A stretch of 64,000 nucleotides of DNA from Bacteroidota bacterium (GTDB lineage: Bacteria > Bacteroidota > Bacteroidia > Chitinophagales > Chitinophagaceae): the NCBI GenBank assembly GCA_023424015.1, contig JAFAEM010000032.1, forward strand, positions 67,924 through 131,923, in the 5' to 3' direction. The number at the start of each line of letters is the position of its first letter. The first letter of the stretch is position 1. Positions 7,962 through 17,335 of this stretch are shown here, piece by piece. A program made the position numbers and the translations under genes. The notes beneath the pieces are model-generated. The model did no database searches, was not told where the DNA came from, and worked only from the letters and a program-made list of their open reading frames with translations.

Positions 7962-9545
7962 ATGCCAATCAGGATGACAGATGATCCCCACGACCCAAAT
8001 CAAAATGATTATAACGATGACCGTGGCGGCAGGAGCAATGTGCCCGGCGGCGGTGGAGGAGGGCTTTTTTCTTTGTTACCGTTATTGCTTGGTTTGTTTA
8101 AAGGGAAGGGCATCATACTTCTTTTAGTACTGGGAGCAGGCGCCTATTTTTTACTCGGCCGCGGAAATTGCAATATTCAGGACCTGGCTCAGTCAATCTT
8201 CTCTCAAAGTGGATATAGTTTTAACCCGGCTGAATTTAATAAGGCGTCAGTTTATGAAGGACTAGAGGACGATCAGGGAAAAAATCCCTTGCCTGAAGCA
8301 GTTTCGTTGTTACGTTTCGCGCCCCAACGCGGCGATCAGGGCCAACAGGGTAGCTGCGTTGCATGGAGCAGTGCTTATGCAGCCAGAACGGTTCTCGAAG
8401 CAGCGTCCACCGGTGTAGATCCCAACCAGATCCGATTTAGTCCTTCTTTTATGTATAATCAAATTGGTTTGGATGATTGCCAGGGATCTTATATTCAAAG
8501 GGCTATGGACCAAATGTCAAGACAAGGAGCCCTACCACTTGATCAATTTCCTTACGATGAGCAGGATTGCACCCGCCAGCCTAACAGCAGCCATGTCCAG
8601 CAGGCTTCTCAATACAAAATTCATGGATTTACACGTCTGACCAACGGGGATAACATCAACTCCATTAATGTTCGCGCCGTCAAGGAACATTTGGCTAAGG
8701 ATGCCCCGGTTGTGATCGGCATGATGGTCGGCCAGAGTTTTATGCAGGAAATGATAGGAAAGGAACTGTGGCAACCCGGTGGCATGGATGCGTCACAGGT
8801 TGGCATGGGTGGTCATGCCATGTGCGTAATAGGATACGATGATAGAAAATTCGGTGGGGCGTTCCAGATCATGAATAGCTGGGGGCCGCAATGGGGCAAA
8901 GAAGGAATCGCCTGGGTCAGGTATGGTGATTTCAAAAATTATGTTCGTGAAGCTTATGGAATCGACCCGCTTCCTAAAAGGGGGGCTGTTGCAAATATAC
9001 CTCTTGAGTGCACGATTGGACTTGTGGATAATTCAACGAAACAGAACATCCAATTACGCTCAACCTTTGGTAATGAATTTCAGACAGCAAGTCCTATACG
9101 CGTTGGCACCAGGTTTAAAATGGAAGTTAAAAATGCAACAGAATGTTATATCTATATTTTCGGACAAGACGAAAAAGGAAAGAGTTTTGTGTTGTTCCCT
9201 TATCTAAAGCCTGGTGAAACAGTTTCCAAACATTCACCTTATTGTGGAATAACGGGCTATCGTTTGTTCCCAAAATCACAATCGTTGGAAGCTGATAGTA
9301 TAGGCACAAAAGATTATATCGCTATTGTTGCGAGTAAAGATGAGCTGGATTACAATAGCCTGAACGCAGCGATTAGTAACAGTAATCAGTCCAGCTATGC
9401 TGGTAAGGTGAATGATGCATTGCATAACATCCTGATTCGATCTGCCAGTTTTAGCACCGGGGCGAATGGCAGCATTTACTTTAAAGCAAACGCGAATGAT
9501 AATAAAGCCGTTGCTACGATTGTTGCGTTCGACAAAACAAAGTAA
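7962..9545 (+). CDS. Membrane-anchored papain-family (C1) cysteine protease
   Basis: A 527-residue protein. Residues 1-35 are hydrophilic and Gly-rich, 36-66 form a membrane anchor, and about 105-340 are a C1 peptidase domain with catalytic Cys132 (QGSCVAWSSAYA), His285 (GGHAMCVIGYDD) and Asn305 (MNSWGPQWG). The C-terminal 170 residues look like the DUF4384 type beta domain seen next to such proteases. Likely acts on the periplasmic side. A thioredoxin gene follows after 32 nt and could keep the active cysteine reduced; that link is inference. Confidence 0.88.
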   Translation: MPIRMTDDPHDPNQNDYNDDRGGRSNVPGGGGGGLFSLLPLLLGLFKGKGIILLLVLGAGAYFLLGRGNCNIQDLAQSIFSQSGYSFNPAEFNKASVYEGLEDDQGKNPLPEAVSLLRFAPQRGDQGQQGSCVAWSSAYAARTVLEAASTGVDPNQIRFSPSFMYNQIGLDDCQGSYIQRAMDQMSRQGALPLDQFPYDEQDCTRQPNSSHVQQASQYKIHGFTRLTNGDNINSINVRAVKEHLAKDAPVVIGMMVGQSFMQEMIGKELWQPGGMDASQVGMGGHAMCVIGYDDRKFGGAFQIMNSWGPQWGKEGIAWVRYGDFKNYVREAYGIDPLPKRGAVANIPLECTIGLVDNSTKQNIQLRSTFGNEFQTASPIRVGTRFKMEVKNATECYIYIFGQDEKGKSFVLFPYLKPGETVSKHSPYCGITGYRLFPKSQSLEADSIGTKDYIAIVASKDELDYNSLNAAISNSNQSSYAGKVNDALHNILIRSASFSTGANGSIYFKANANDNKAVATIVAFDKTK

Positions 9546-9577
9546 TTTATAGGCAGTATATTAACTAAATAACGAGT

Positions 9578-10072
9578 ATGAAGTTATTTCTTGTATTAGT
9601 TTCAGCGGTTTTCCTTTCAACAACCACCTTGTCCCAGGATCTGAGTAAATTTAATCTGTATAAGCCTGATGAGGATGCTGAAAGGAAATTATCGGAAGCA
9701 ATTAACCGTGCGGAGCAGGAAAGGAAACATGTTTTTGTTCAAATTGGCGGCAACTGGTGTATTTGGTGTGCCCGTTTCAACGATTTGGCGACTACCAATA
9801 AATCTGTGGATTCCGTACTCAACAAGAATTACATAGTCTATCACCTTAATTATAGTAAGGAAAACAAAAATGAAAAGTTGTTGGCACGATATTCATATCC
9901 ACAACGATTCGGATTTCCTGTGTTTCTTATTTTAAATGGAAAAGGCGAACTGATTCATACCCAAAATTCAGCTTACCTTGAAGAAGGTAGGGGGTACAAT
10001 GTAAAAACCGTTGTCAGCTTTCTATCAGACTGGTCACCGGCAGCAATTAATCCAAAAAATTATACGGAGTAA
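9578..10072 (+). CDS. Exported thioredoxin-fold protein (CxxC)
   Basis: A 164-residue protein with a signal peptide (LFLVLVSAVFLSTTTLSQ) and a thioredoxin fold (about 45-150). The redox motif is C61-I-W-C64 in GGNWCIWCARF; the cis-Pro region is RFGFPVFLIL. It resembles the thioredoxin_7 group of periplasmic thiol reductases. It follows the C1 protease and overlaps the next gene by 1 nt (TAATG). Confidence 0.88.
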   Translation: MKLFLVLVSAVFLSTTTLSQDLSKFNLYKPDEDAERKLSEAINRAEQERKHVFVQIGGNWCIWCARFNDLATTNKSVDSVLNKNYIVYHLNYSKENKNEKLLARYSYPQRFGFPVFLILNGKGELIHTQNSAYLEEGRGYNVKTVVSFLSDWSPAAINPKNYTE

Positions 10073-10560
10073 TGAAGACAGGTATTGACTCCTACCTGAA
10101 AATGGTGAGACATCCGATCAAATTCAGGATTTTCCTATTAACAAATCTGCCAAGTGCCTTATTTTGCGGCGTGCGTGTCCGAAGTATTGACCAAGCGCAT
10201 TGCACTGCAAGTGTCCCTTATAAATGGTTATCGCGAAACCCGTTCAGGTCAACATATTTTGCCTGTCTTTCCATGGCTGCAGAATTGAGCACCGGGGCTT
10301 TAGCGATGATGTACGTGTATCGTAGAACTCCCGCCGTTTCCATGCTGGTGGTTAGGGTCGAGTCTGAATATTTCAAAAAGGCAACCGGTAGAACCAATTT
10401 TAGTTGCGGTGATGGCGAAGCATTTCGAAAAGGAATAAAGGAGTGTATTTCAACTGGCGAAGCACGTGTGGTGAAGGCAAGGTCGATCGGTACAAATGAT
10501 AAAGGAGAGGTGGTAGCTGAATTTTTAGTAACATGGTCCTTTAAAATTCGAAAGTCTTAA
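10072..10560 (+). CDS. DUF4442 / hotdog-fold thioesterase-like protein
   Basis: A 162-residue protein that fits the DUF4442 family of hotdog-fold, thioesterase-like proteins (YKWLSRNPFRSTYFACLSMAAELSTGALAMM). Such proteins are thought to act on acyl-CoA, but no substrate can be named. Its ATG overlaps the stop of the thioredoxin gene (TAATG), so the two are coupled. Cytoplasmic; no signal peptide. Confidence 0.8.
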   Translation: MKTGIDSYLKMVRHPIKFRIFLLTNLPSALFCGVRVRSIDQAHCTASVPYKWLSRNPFRSTYFACLSMAAELSTGALAMMYVYRRTPAVSMLVVRVESEYFKKATGRTNFSCGDGEAFRKGIKECISTGEARVVKARSIGTNDKGEVVAEFLVTWSFKIRKS

Positions 10561-10619
10561 CATTGATTTTTTATAACGACCCAGGAGAATTGTGATTCTT
10601 AGGGCTCATCGGAAACAAT

Positions 10620-12023
10620 ATGAAGATAGCATTTCACGGGGCGGCACGAACTGTTACGGGTTCAAAGCACCTGATCACATTAAAGAACGGCAAAAAAATA
10701 TTACTTGATTGTGGTATGTTTCAGGGTATGGGTCGTGAAACAGATGTACTCAATCGTGACTTTGGGTTTGAACCCTCGGAAATTGATACAATGATTCTGT
10801 CGCATGCACATATCGACCACAGCGGGCTCATACCAAAACTGGTTAAAGATGGCTTTGCCGGAGATATCTTTTGTACGCATGCTACCAGCGACCTTGCCCG
10901 GATACTCCTTGAGGATTCAGGTGAAATACAGGAAAGTGATGTAAAATATAGTAATAAAAGGCGACTGGCTGAAGGTAAACAGATGTTACACCCGCTTTAT
11001 ACGGTGGAAGATGCGAAAAGCAGCCTTGAGAGATTTGTTGACGTTCCGTACGGAAGCTGGCAACAGATAATGGAAGGTGTTGAGGTAATGTTTACTGATG
11101 CAGGGCATATCATTGGAAGTGCCTGTGTTCATCTTCGAATTACAGAGAACGGGGTAACAAGGCAGATTAGTTTCAGTGGGGATGTAGGTCGCTACAGGGA
11201 TATTATTTTAAAATCACCTGAAGTATTTCCCCAGGCTGATTATATCATTCTTGAATCGACTTACGGAAATAGTCTGCACGAGGAGATGAGAACTACTCCA
11301 GAGCATTTGCTGGAATGGATACAAAAAACCTGTATTGAGAAGAAGGGGAAGTTGATCATGCCGGCCTTCAGCGTGGGTCGAACACAGGAGATATTATTTT
11401 CTCTTAACCAGCTTGAGTTGGAGAATCGCCTGCCAAAACTTGATTATTTTCTCGACAGTCCTCTAAGCCTGGAAGCGACTGAACTCACTAAGAGATATCC
11501 TGAATATTTCAACCGTTATATCCAGAAGATACTTAAATCAGATTCGGATCCGTTTTCTTTTCAAGGCCTGAAATATATCAAAACTGTTGATCAATCAAAA
11601 CTGTTGAACTTTAGAAATGAACCCTGTGTTATTATTTCGGCGAGTGGTATGGCCGAAGCCGGCAGAGTAAAGCATCATATAAGTAATAATATCGAGAACA
11701 GCAGGAACACCATCCTGATGACGGGGTATTGTGAACCCAGTTCACTTGGAGCCAGGTTAATGGCTGGTGCAAAAGAAGTATCTATTTTTGGTGTCGTACA
11801 TGAGGTACATGCCGAAGTCGGTTCTGTGCGCAGTATGAGCGCTCATGGGGACTATGAGGACCTTAGTCAGTGGCTTGCTTGCCAGGATCCCCGGGCCGTC
11901 AGCAAACTTTTCCTTGTACATGGCGAATACGATGTGCAACAAGCGTTTAAGGATCGGCTTTTGCGAAAAGGTTTCACGGATGTTGAGATACCTACCCGGC
12001 ACTCAGAAATTGGCCTGGGTTAA
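10620..12023 (+). CDS. MBL-fold beta-CASP RNA hydrolase
   Basis: A 467-residue metallo-beta-lactamase of the beta-CASP group (Ysh1/CPSF-like, as in bacterial RNA exonuclease-type proteins). Zinc motif is SHAHIDHSG at about 60-68; DAGHIIGSA, SFSGDVGR and SAHGDYEDL are further metal or RMMBL motifs. Likely processes RNA in the cytoplasm. It stands alone; the intergenic gap on each side has no obvious hairpin. Confidence 0.92.
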   Translation: MKIAFHGAARTVTGSKHLITLKNGKKILLDCGMFQGMGRETDVLNRDFGFEPSEIDTMILSHAHIDHSGLIPKLVKDGFAGDIFCTHATSDLARILLEDSGEIQESDVKYSNKRRLAEGKQMLHPLYTVEDAKSSLERFVDVPYGSWQQIMEGVEVMFTDAGHIIGSACVHLRITENGVTRQISFSGDVGRYRDIILKSPEVFPQADYIILESTYGNSLHEEMRTTPEHLLEWIQKTCIEKKGKLIMPAFSVGRTQEILFSLNQLELENRLPKLDYFLDSPLSLEATELTKRYPEYFNRYIQKILKSDSDPFSFQGLKYIKTVDQSKLLNFRNEPCVIISASGMAEAGRVKHHISNNIENSRNTILMTGYCEPSSLGARLMAGAKEVSIFGVVHEVHAEVGSVRSMSAHGDYEDLSQWLACQDPRAVSKLFLVHGEYDVQQAFKDRLLRKGFTDVEIPTRHSEIGLG

Positions 12024-12175
12024 ACCTAATTTTCAAATGCCGTTACTGTTTTGTTAATTTCAATTGTAATACTTACCGAACTGGAACCCAGAGCCTAAAG
12101 GCCAAATAATTTTCACAACTTCTTAATAAACCCGGCACACAATTTTCCGTTCTTATAGTGTCTTCAGTAAATAAA

Positions 12176-12181
12176 AGGAGG
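12176..12181 (+). promoter_or_regulatory. Strong Shine-Dalgarno site AGGAGG
   Basis: A perfect AGGAGG ends 4 nt before the ATG at 12186. Most genes in this window have no such site, as expected in Bacteroidota, so this one stands out. Confidence 0.7.
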
Positions 12182-12185
12182 AACT

Positions 12186-12773
12186 ATGAAGAGCAATTTG
12201 AAACTGTGGAGTGGATGGTTAGGAGTCGTCTTCTTGCTTGCAAGTTGTACTTCCACTGCGCATATCGAAAAAGACGACAATACAGATTTTTCTAAATATA
12301 AAACTTACGCCTGGGTAGAAAAAGAGCGTAGCGATAAAAGAGAAAGTAGGAAAAATGACCTGGCAGAACAGAAAGTTCGTGATGCAGTCAGCAAGGAATT
12401 GGAAAAGACAGCAGGATGGCGCGAATCCAAGTCAAACCCCGATGTATTGCTGAGCTATGATCTATTGGTAGAACGCTCAACAAAACAACAGTCGGATCCC
12501 GTGTATTCGAGGCCCTTCGTTCGTACATTTTATAATCCCTACTCCCGAAGGTTTTACAGAGTTTACTATCCTTCAAGATTTATGGGCTACGATCACTTTG
12601 ACGTAAATACCCGAGAAGGAACGGTTACGATATCCATGATCGATGCAAAAACTGAGAAACTTGTATGGCAGGGCTGGGCTACCGATGAAGTGAGTAGCAG
12701 GAATATGACAAGTAAGGAAATCCAAAACAGTATAAAAGCCATATTCAGGAAGTTTGATATCGCGAAAAACTGA
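12186..12773 (+). CDS. DUF4136 family lipoprotein
   Basis: A 195-residue lipoprotein: signal LGVVFLLASC with lipobox Cys21. The mature part begins with DNTDFSKYKTYAW, the hallmark of DUF4136, and ends with AKTEKLVWQGWATDEV and the helix IQNSIKAIFRKF, also typical. Function unknown; members are envelope proteins. Preceded by a perfect Shine-Dalgarno site and followed by a strong terminator at 12801-12827. Confidence 0.88.
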   Translation: MKSNLKLWSGWLGVVFLLASCTSTAHIEKDDNTDFSKYKTYAWVEKERSDKRESRKNDLAEQKVRDAVSKELEKTAGWRESKSNPDVLLSYDLLVERSTKQQSDPVYSRPFVRTFYNPYSRRFYRVYYPSRFMGYDHFDVNTREGTVTISMIDAKTEKLVWQGWATDEVSSRNMTSKEIQNSIKAIFRKFDIAKN

Positions 12774-12800
12774 TTTATTACCCGGACGGTTGAAAACTTG

Positions 12801-12827
12801 CCCCGGCATCGGCCGGGGTTTTCTTTT
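12801..12827 (+). terminator. Rho-independent terminator
   Basis: Perfect 7-bp stem CCCCGGC / GCCGGGG with loop ATCG at 12801-12818, then a T-rich tail TTTTCTTTT. It ends the DUF4136 gene. Confidence 0.9.
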
Positions 12828-12844
12828 GTAATTGTTGTATAAAA

Positions 12845-13594
12845 TCATCGATTACGAAGTTTATATTTTACCTGGCAGTTTGCACAGAAGAAAGTGCGAC
12901 GGTTTGTTTTGCCACAATATTTTTTAGTGATGGGAAGATCGCATCTTTGGCAAACCTTTTTAGTATGTGCCAGCCAGTGTTTCTTAAGTACATACTCCTT
13001 TTTCCATTCGAGAAAATCAAAGCTATAATTTCTTGCTTCCCGTATCAGCTCATTTAACTTTTTTGGGGGAATATCACCGATGAGTGATTCCGGGTGAACC
13101 CGGATCCGATACAAAACCTCGTTTTTAATAATATTACCAACGCCTGAAAATATCTCCTGGTCAAGCAATGCATCGCAGACCATGATATTGGGTATCAGCT
13201 TTAAAGATAGTCTTGCCTTTTTTTCATTCCAGTTATCACTCATTACGTCTGTTTCCCAATCGTAGAGATCGTCAAGCGAATCGTCAATCAACCGAACCGA
13301 ACAGGTATAGAAGTACATCGTGCCCTTTTTGGTTGATAATGCGAGTCGCAGACTCCTGTCGGGTTTGGTTTGCTCGTCGATACTGTAGGAGCCGAAAAGT
13401 AGAAAATGAATACGAATATTAAGCCCGGTCAAACAGATGAAAAATTGTTTGCCCCAGCTTTTAAATGCTATGATATTTTTATTGGTTAGTCGGTCTTTAT
13501 CTATTTTAGCATTCCCTTTTGCCGCTATTATCTTTTTACCTTTAAATTTTTCGACCAACTCTTTCAATATAACGATCGAAGGCCCTTCTGGCAT
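12845..13594 (-). CDS. Formamidopyrimidine / endonuclease VIII-type DNA glycosylase
   Basis: A 249-residue base-excision repair enzyme. The start was set at 13594 because the mature N-terminus must be Pro2-Glu3 (MPEGPS), the catalytic pair of the Fpg/Nei family; upstream codons in the same frame are ignored. An H2TH region (about 130-200, including SGVGNIIKNEVLYR) and a C-terminal zinc finger (CQRCDLPI ... CANCQ) are intact. Nei-like rather than MutM by the MPEGPS start. Divergent from the DUF72 gene with an 83-nt gap. Confidence 0.9.
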   Translation of the reverse strand: MPEGPSIVILKELVEKFKGKKIIAAKGNAKIDKDRLTNKNIIAFKSWGKQFFICLTGLNIRIHFLLFGSYSIDEQTKPDRSLRLALSTKKGTMYFYTCSVRLIDDSLDDLYDWETDVMSDNWNEKKARLSLKLIPNIMVCDALLDQEIFSGVGNIIKNEVLYRIRVHPESLIGDIPPKKLNELIREARNYSFDFLEWKKEYVLKKHWLAHTKKVCQRCDLPITKKYCGKTNRRTFFCANCQVKYKLRNR

Positions 13595-13677
13595 TGTCCA
13601 TCCTTTTAGAAGTATAATACAAATAACAAGCCACTGGCCTGGATGCATTTTTGCATGATTTGGTAAATGCGCTTCAG

Positions 13678-14406
13678 ATGAAATGGTACATCGGTTGTTC
13701 AGGCTTTCACTATAAGGAATGGAAGGGTATCTTTTATCCCGAGGGATTGCCACAGCGAAAGTGGTTCGAGTACTATTGTTCAAGATTCGACACCTTGGAA
13801 CTAAATGTCACATTTTACCGTTTCCCACAACTAAAAATGTTACAAAACTGGTATGATAGTAGCCCGACCCATTTAATTTTCACTGCCAAAGCTCCACGAC
13901 TCATTACTCATTATAAGCGCTTCAGGGACTGCGATTCGTTACTGAGCGATTTTTATCGGACTACAGTTGACGGCTTAGGTAGTAAACTCGGTGCTGTTCT
14001 CTTTCAGCTTCCTGCCATAATGCGTTACGAGCCGGAATTACTGGACAGCATTGTCAAAAGTCTTTCTCGCGACATCACGAACGTGATCGAGTTTCGTCAC
14101 CCGAGCTGGTGGACAAAGGAGGTGTATAATAAATTAAAAAGGAGGCGCGTGATTTTCTCAGGTATAAGTCATCCTCAATTACCTCGTAACGCTGTTATTA
14201 ATGGGAGTACAGTTTATTATCGCTTTCATGGGGTGCCACTACTTTATTACTCAGCTTATGAAAATCGGAACCTGAAGTCAGTTATTCAGCCTTATCTTCA
14301 GGACGGAAGAATAAAAAAAGCATTTGTCTTCTTTAACAATACAGCAAATCAGGCCGCCATTAAGAATGCCGAATGGATGAAGAAGTATACCAGTGGCGAA
14401 AGGTAG
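13678..14406 (+). CDS. DUF72 domain protein (YecE-like)
   Basis: A 242-residue cytoplasmic TIM-barrel-like protein of the DUF72/YecE family. The start at 13678 gives the normal N-terminus MKWYIGCSGFHYKEWKG; an earlier in-frame codon at 13651 would add nine atypical residues. Other blocks: FTAKAPRLITH, LGAVLFQLP, EFRHPSW and FVFFNNT near the end. Biochemical role unknown. Convergent with the DUF6496 gene, 19 nt apart. Confidence 0.88.
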   Translation: MKWYIGCSGFHYKEWKGIFYPEGLPQRKWFEYYCSRFDTLELNVTFYRFPQLKMLQNWYDSSPTHLIFTAKAPRLITHYKRFRDCDSLLSDFYRTTVDGLGSKLGAVLFQLPAIMRYEPELLDSIVKSLSRDITNVIEFRHPSWWTKEVYNKLKRRRVIFSGISHPQLPRNAVINGSTVYYRFHGVPLLYYSAYENRNLKSVIQPYLQDGRIKKAFVFFNNTANQAAIKNAEWMKKYTSGER

Positions 14407-14425
14407 AGATAATAATATTCGTCCA

Positions 14426-14752
14426 TTATCTACTTTTTTTAGCGGCATTTTTTCCTGATGTGGTTTTTTTTGCCGCTCCCCGTTTTCTACTAGTTGTTCT
14501 TTTCGATGATGTGCCTTTTCTGGCCGAAGATCTTTTCTTTGATGCGGATTTCTTTTTCGCTGCTTTTTTTACCGCTCCCTTTTTCCGGGGGACTTTTGCC
14601 CCTGCTTCTCTTGCTTCAGAAAGACCGATGGCGATGGCCTGTTTACGACTTGTTACTTTTTTCCCACTCCGCCCACTTCTGAGTGTACCTCGCTTTTTTT
14701 CATGCATCGCTTTTTCCACCTTTTCCTGGGCTTTTTTTGAATACTTTGCCAT
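14426..14752 (-). CDS. DUF6496 protein with Lys-rich histone-like tail
   Basis: A 108-residue very basic protein. Residues 1-55 match DUF6496 (KVEKAMHEKKRGTLRSG, RKQAIAIGLSEAREAG); residues 56-108 are a low-complexity tail of Lys, Arg, Ser, Thr and Ala with KKAAKKKSASKK-type blocks like those of bacterial H1-like proteins. DNA or RNA binding is inferred from charge. The tail's skewed codons produce long shadow ORFs on the plus strand. Confidence 0.85.
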   Translation of the reverse strand: MAKYSKKAQEKVEKAMHEKKRGTLRSGRSGKKVTSRKQAIAIGLSEAREAGAKVPRKKGAVKKAAKKKSASKKRSSARKGTSSKRTTSRKRGAAKKTTSGKNAAKKSR

Positions 14753-14788
14753 ATTGATAAGTATTTAGTGGGTTATGAATTGAAGTTC

Positions 14789-15118
14789 TTAGGCTGCTGC
14801 CATACTCATGCAGGATTCAGCACATTGTCGACATATGGCTGCACAACGAAGACAATGTTCATGTTCATGTTTTTCACACTCCTCTGCACAGGCAACACAG
14901 ATGTCTGCACAGAGCTGGCATGCAGCATTCGCATGAGCACTTTGCAGGTGCATAAGCTGTGCTGCCGTTTTGCACATAGTACTGCATTCTAGATCCAGTT
15001 GGATACAAACTGACATCATATTTACGTCTTCTTCACGCAGACAAGAAGCTGCACAATGGTCGCAGGCATTTGCACATTGAATACATAGCTCGATACAGGA
15101 GTGATAGGTCGATTCCAT
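14789..15118 (-). CDS. Cys-rich four-helix copper-binding protein (Csp-like)
   Basis: A 109-residue protein with 17 cysteines spaced as CxxC, CxxxC along helices, with His residues near the third and fourth helix (CEKHEHEHCLRCAAICRQC). This is the pattern of the Csp1/Csp3 and DUF326 group, cytosolic or exported copper stores. No signal peptide, so a cytosolic Csp3-like store is favoured. It lies 6 nt after the Rieske oxidoreductase gene, probably in one transcript. Confidence 0.88.
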   Translation of the reverse strand: MESTYHSCIELCIQCANACDHCAASCLREEDVNMMSVCIQLDLECSTMCKTAAQLMHLQSAHANAACQLCADICVACAEECEKHEHEHCLRCAAICRQCAESCMSMAAA

Positions 15119-15124
15119 AATAAT

Positions 15125-16660
15125 TTATTTTTCTATTAGAGATTTTATTTCTATCGGTTCAAGACCCGAGTTAGCAGGGCCCGTAAGTACATCACCACTG
15201 GCTGCATACCTCGCGCCATGGCAGGGACAGTCCCAGGACCGTTCGGCATTGTTCCATTTTACTTCACATTTCAGATGCGTGCAAATTGGTGATACGGCTT
15301 TTAATTCATTGTTTTCATCCTTAAACAGCGCGATCTTTTGATTGTTGTATTTGATCACTTTACCCTCACCCGCCGCGAGTGCTGACGTTTCATCCAGTTC
15401 ATCATGAGGAAGCCATTTGCCGACAAATTGTTTTACAACATCGGCATTGTGCATAATGAAGTTTACGAATCCCGCAACTGGTTTGATCCTGTTGGGGTCA
15501 TATACATGCAGGTACGGACTTTCTTCATTAAGCAGAATGCTTTTAAAGAGTAAGGCGGCAACACTGCTGTAAACCATACCATTACCACCATATCCTGTGG
15601 CTGTGTAGATTTTACCAGGATGACCAGGCATCTGTCCTATATAGGGGAGCCCATCCGCAGGCTCAAAATACTGGGAAGACCAACGGTAGGCAATGGTATC
15701 AACATCAAAGTGTTTCCGGATATGTGCTTCAAGTTTGCGAAAATTGTTTTCCGTATTCTCATCATGTCCGGTCTTATGATCGTAGCCACCTACAATCAAA
15801 TAGTTTTTTCCATTTATTTTTTGGCTTCGGTAGTAATGGTATGGATCAAACATATCATAACAAAGTCCTTCAGGGTAGTTATTTGCTTTTAAAGTGACTG
15901 CCATTGCATAGCTCCTGTAAGGGGAACATCGCAGGTGTAGGAGGTTCACTGTTGGGGGTATATGAGTAGCATATATCAACGCCTTCCCGGTAAATTCTCC
16001 GGCGTTTGTTTCAACTTTTATGGTGTCGTTTTCTTCCGCATTGGTAATGCGGGAATTTTCCGCGATCACGCCGCCAGCTTTTTCAAACGCTGAAGCAAGG
16101 CCATATACATATTGGGTGGGTATAAACTTTGCCTGCCCGGTGACCTTCAAGCATTTTGTATGGTTTATTGGAACAGGAATGTAGGCTGAATACTCTGCAG
16201 TCATGCCGGCTACTATTGTTGCATCCTTGATTTTATCGAGTTCTTTTTCCTGTTCTTCCGTCTGTGAAAATAGATATGCATCTGTTTCTTCAAACCCACA
16301 TTCGATCCCATATTCCTTAATATTGTTCCTGATCAGTGCAATGGCTTCCTTTGTGGACTGAGCAACAAGTTTTGCTGTTTCCTTATTAAAGTTTTTGCTG
16401 ATCGTTGTATAAGGAGTATCGAGTAGCGTGTTGATATGAGCAGTGGTTCCTCCGGTGGTGCCAAAGCATAACGTATTTGCCTCAAGAACAAGACAGGTTT
16501 TACCTGCCTTCTGAAGCGATAAAGCGGTACTGATGCCCGTTATACCTCCTCCGGCGATGATTACGTCATAGATTGTTTTGCTGTTAAGTTTATTTGCCGG
16601 AGTATAGGGTTGTGCACTATCCTGCCAAAGGCTGACACAGGCGCCATCTCTGTTTATCAT
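15125..16660 (-). CDS. FAD-dependent oxidoreductase with C-terminal Rieske domain
   Basis: A 511-residue two-domain enzyme. Residues 35-390 are a DAO-type FAD domain (DVIIAGGGITGISTALSL dinucleotide motif, later YTATGYGGNGMVYSS). Residues about 415-510 are a Rieske 2Fe-2S domain with ligands in CTHLKC and CPCHGARY. Substrate unknown. Upstream of and almost touching the copper-binding gene, which suggests shared expression. Confidence 0.92.
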   Translation of the reverse strand: MINRDGACVSLWQDSAQPYTPANKLNSKTIYDVIIAGGGITGISTALSLQKAGKTCLVLEANTLCFGTTGGTTAHINTLLDTPYTTISKNFNKETAKLVAQSTKEAIALIRNNIKEYGIECGFEETDAYLFSQTEEQEKELDKIKDATIVAGMTAEYSAYIPVPINHTKCLKVTGQAKFIPTQYVYGLASAFEKAGGVIAENSRITNAEENDTIKVETNAGEFTGKALIYATHIPPTVNLLHLRCSPYRSYAMAVTLKANNYPEGLCYDMFDPYHYYRSQKINGKNYLIVGGYDHKTGHDENTENNFRKLEAHIRKHFDVDTIAYRWSSQYFEPADGLPYIGQMPGHPGKIYTATGYGGNGMVYSSVAALLFKSILLNEESPYLHVYDPNRIKPVAGFVNFIMHNADVVKQFVGKWLPHDELDETSALAAGEGKVIKYNNQKIALFKDENNELKAVSPICTHLKCEVKWNNAERSWDCPCHGARYAASGDVLTGPANSGLEPIEIKSLIEK

Positions 16661-16714
16661 AGCAAAATATTATAGTAAAGCATCGGCAATTACCCTGCCA
16701 TGATGATCTTTTTT

Positions 16715-17221
16715 TTAGTTGATATCCCCCCGGAGTAAAGACAGTAATTGCTCAAGAACATACCGCGTATAAAATTGGCGTACGAGAAAAGGATCTTGTT
16801 TTTCTGCTGTAACCGTTTCGTAAACCAGTGTATTGTCATCACAGGTTATTGCGAAACAGGCAAATAATTCCTCAATATTTTTTTCAGGGACGGGAGAAGC
16901 ATAACCGGTTATGCCGATGCCCCAGTTGCAATTAAAAAGTCGGGCGACATTTTTAGCCATGGTGATGGCAATTTGCTGGGATACGCAATCGGTGTCCATA
17001 GCAAGTATGGGATCTATACCCAGCAATTTTGTTTTTTGCCCAAGATTATATGCAGTGACCCCTCCCTGGAAGAAGTCCAGGGCTCGTTCTGCGATTGATA
17101 AGGAGGTCTGCAATTGCCCGGCAGTCACACTTTCTGCAACGGCTATTGTCTGATTCCGCCCCTTCAGCAGGTCTGCGATCTGGTTAGATATATCCTGGTG
17201 AGATTCGTGGTGACAGTGCAT
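16715..17221 (-). CDS. pncC: CinA-family nicotinamide-nucleotide amidase-like protein
   Basis: A 168-residue protein equal to the C-terminal CinA domain (PncC), which hydrolyses NMN to NaMN in NAD recycling. Motifs: AVAESVTAGQLQTSLS (28-43), FFQGGVTAYN and GITGYASP. Length is normal for stand-alone PncC. Followed after 54 nt by the Rieske gene on the same strand. Activity not proven by sequence alone. Confidence 0.85.
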   Translation of the reverse strand: MHCHHESHQDISNQIADLLKGRNQTIAVAESVTAGQLQTSLSIAERALDFFQGGVTAYNLGQKTKLLGIDPILAMDTDCVSQQIAITMAKNVARLFNCNWGIGITGYASPVPEKNIEELFACFAITCDDNTLVYETVTAEKQDPFLVRQFYTRYVLEQLLSLLRGDIN

Positions 17222-17335
17222 AGGTTTTTGAGAATGATCAGGGCAAATTGTCTGCCATAGCGATATATACGCATGGGGAAAGATTTTTGAAACATAACCG
17301 GGATAAAAACGCCGAATCGAATAATTTTGACGACC

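Noticed and set aside
14373..14768. Plus-strand ORF rich in Phe
   Set aside because: Antisense shadow of the Lys-rich DUF6496 gene.
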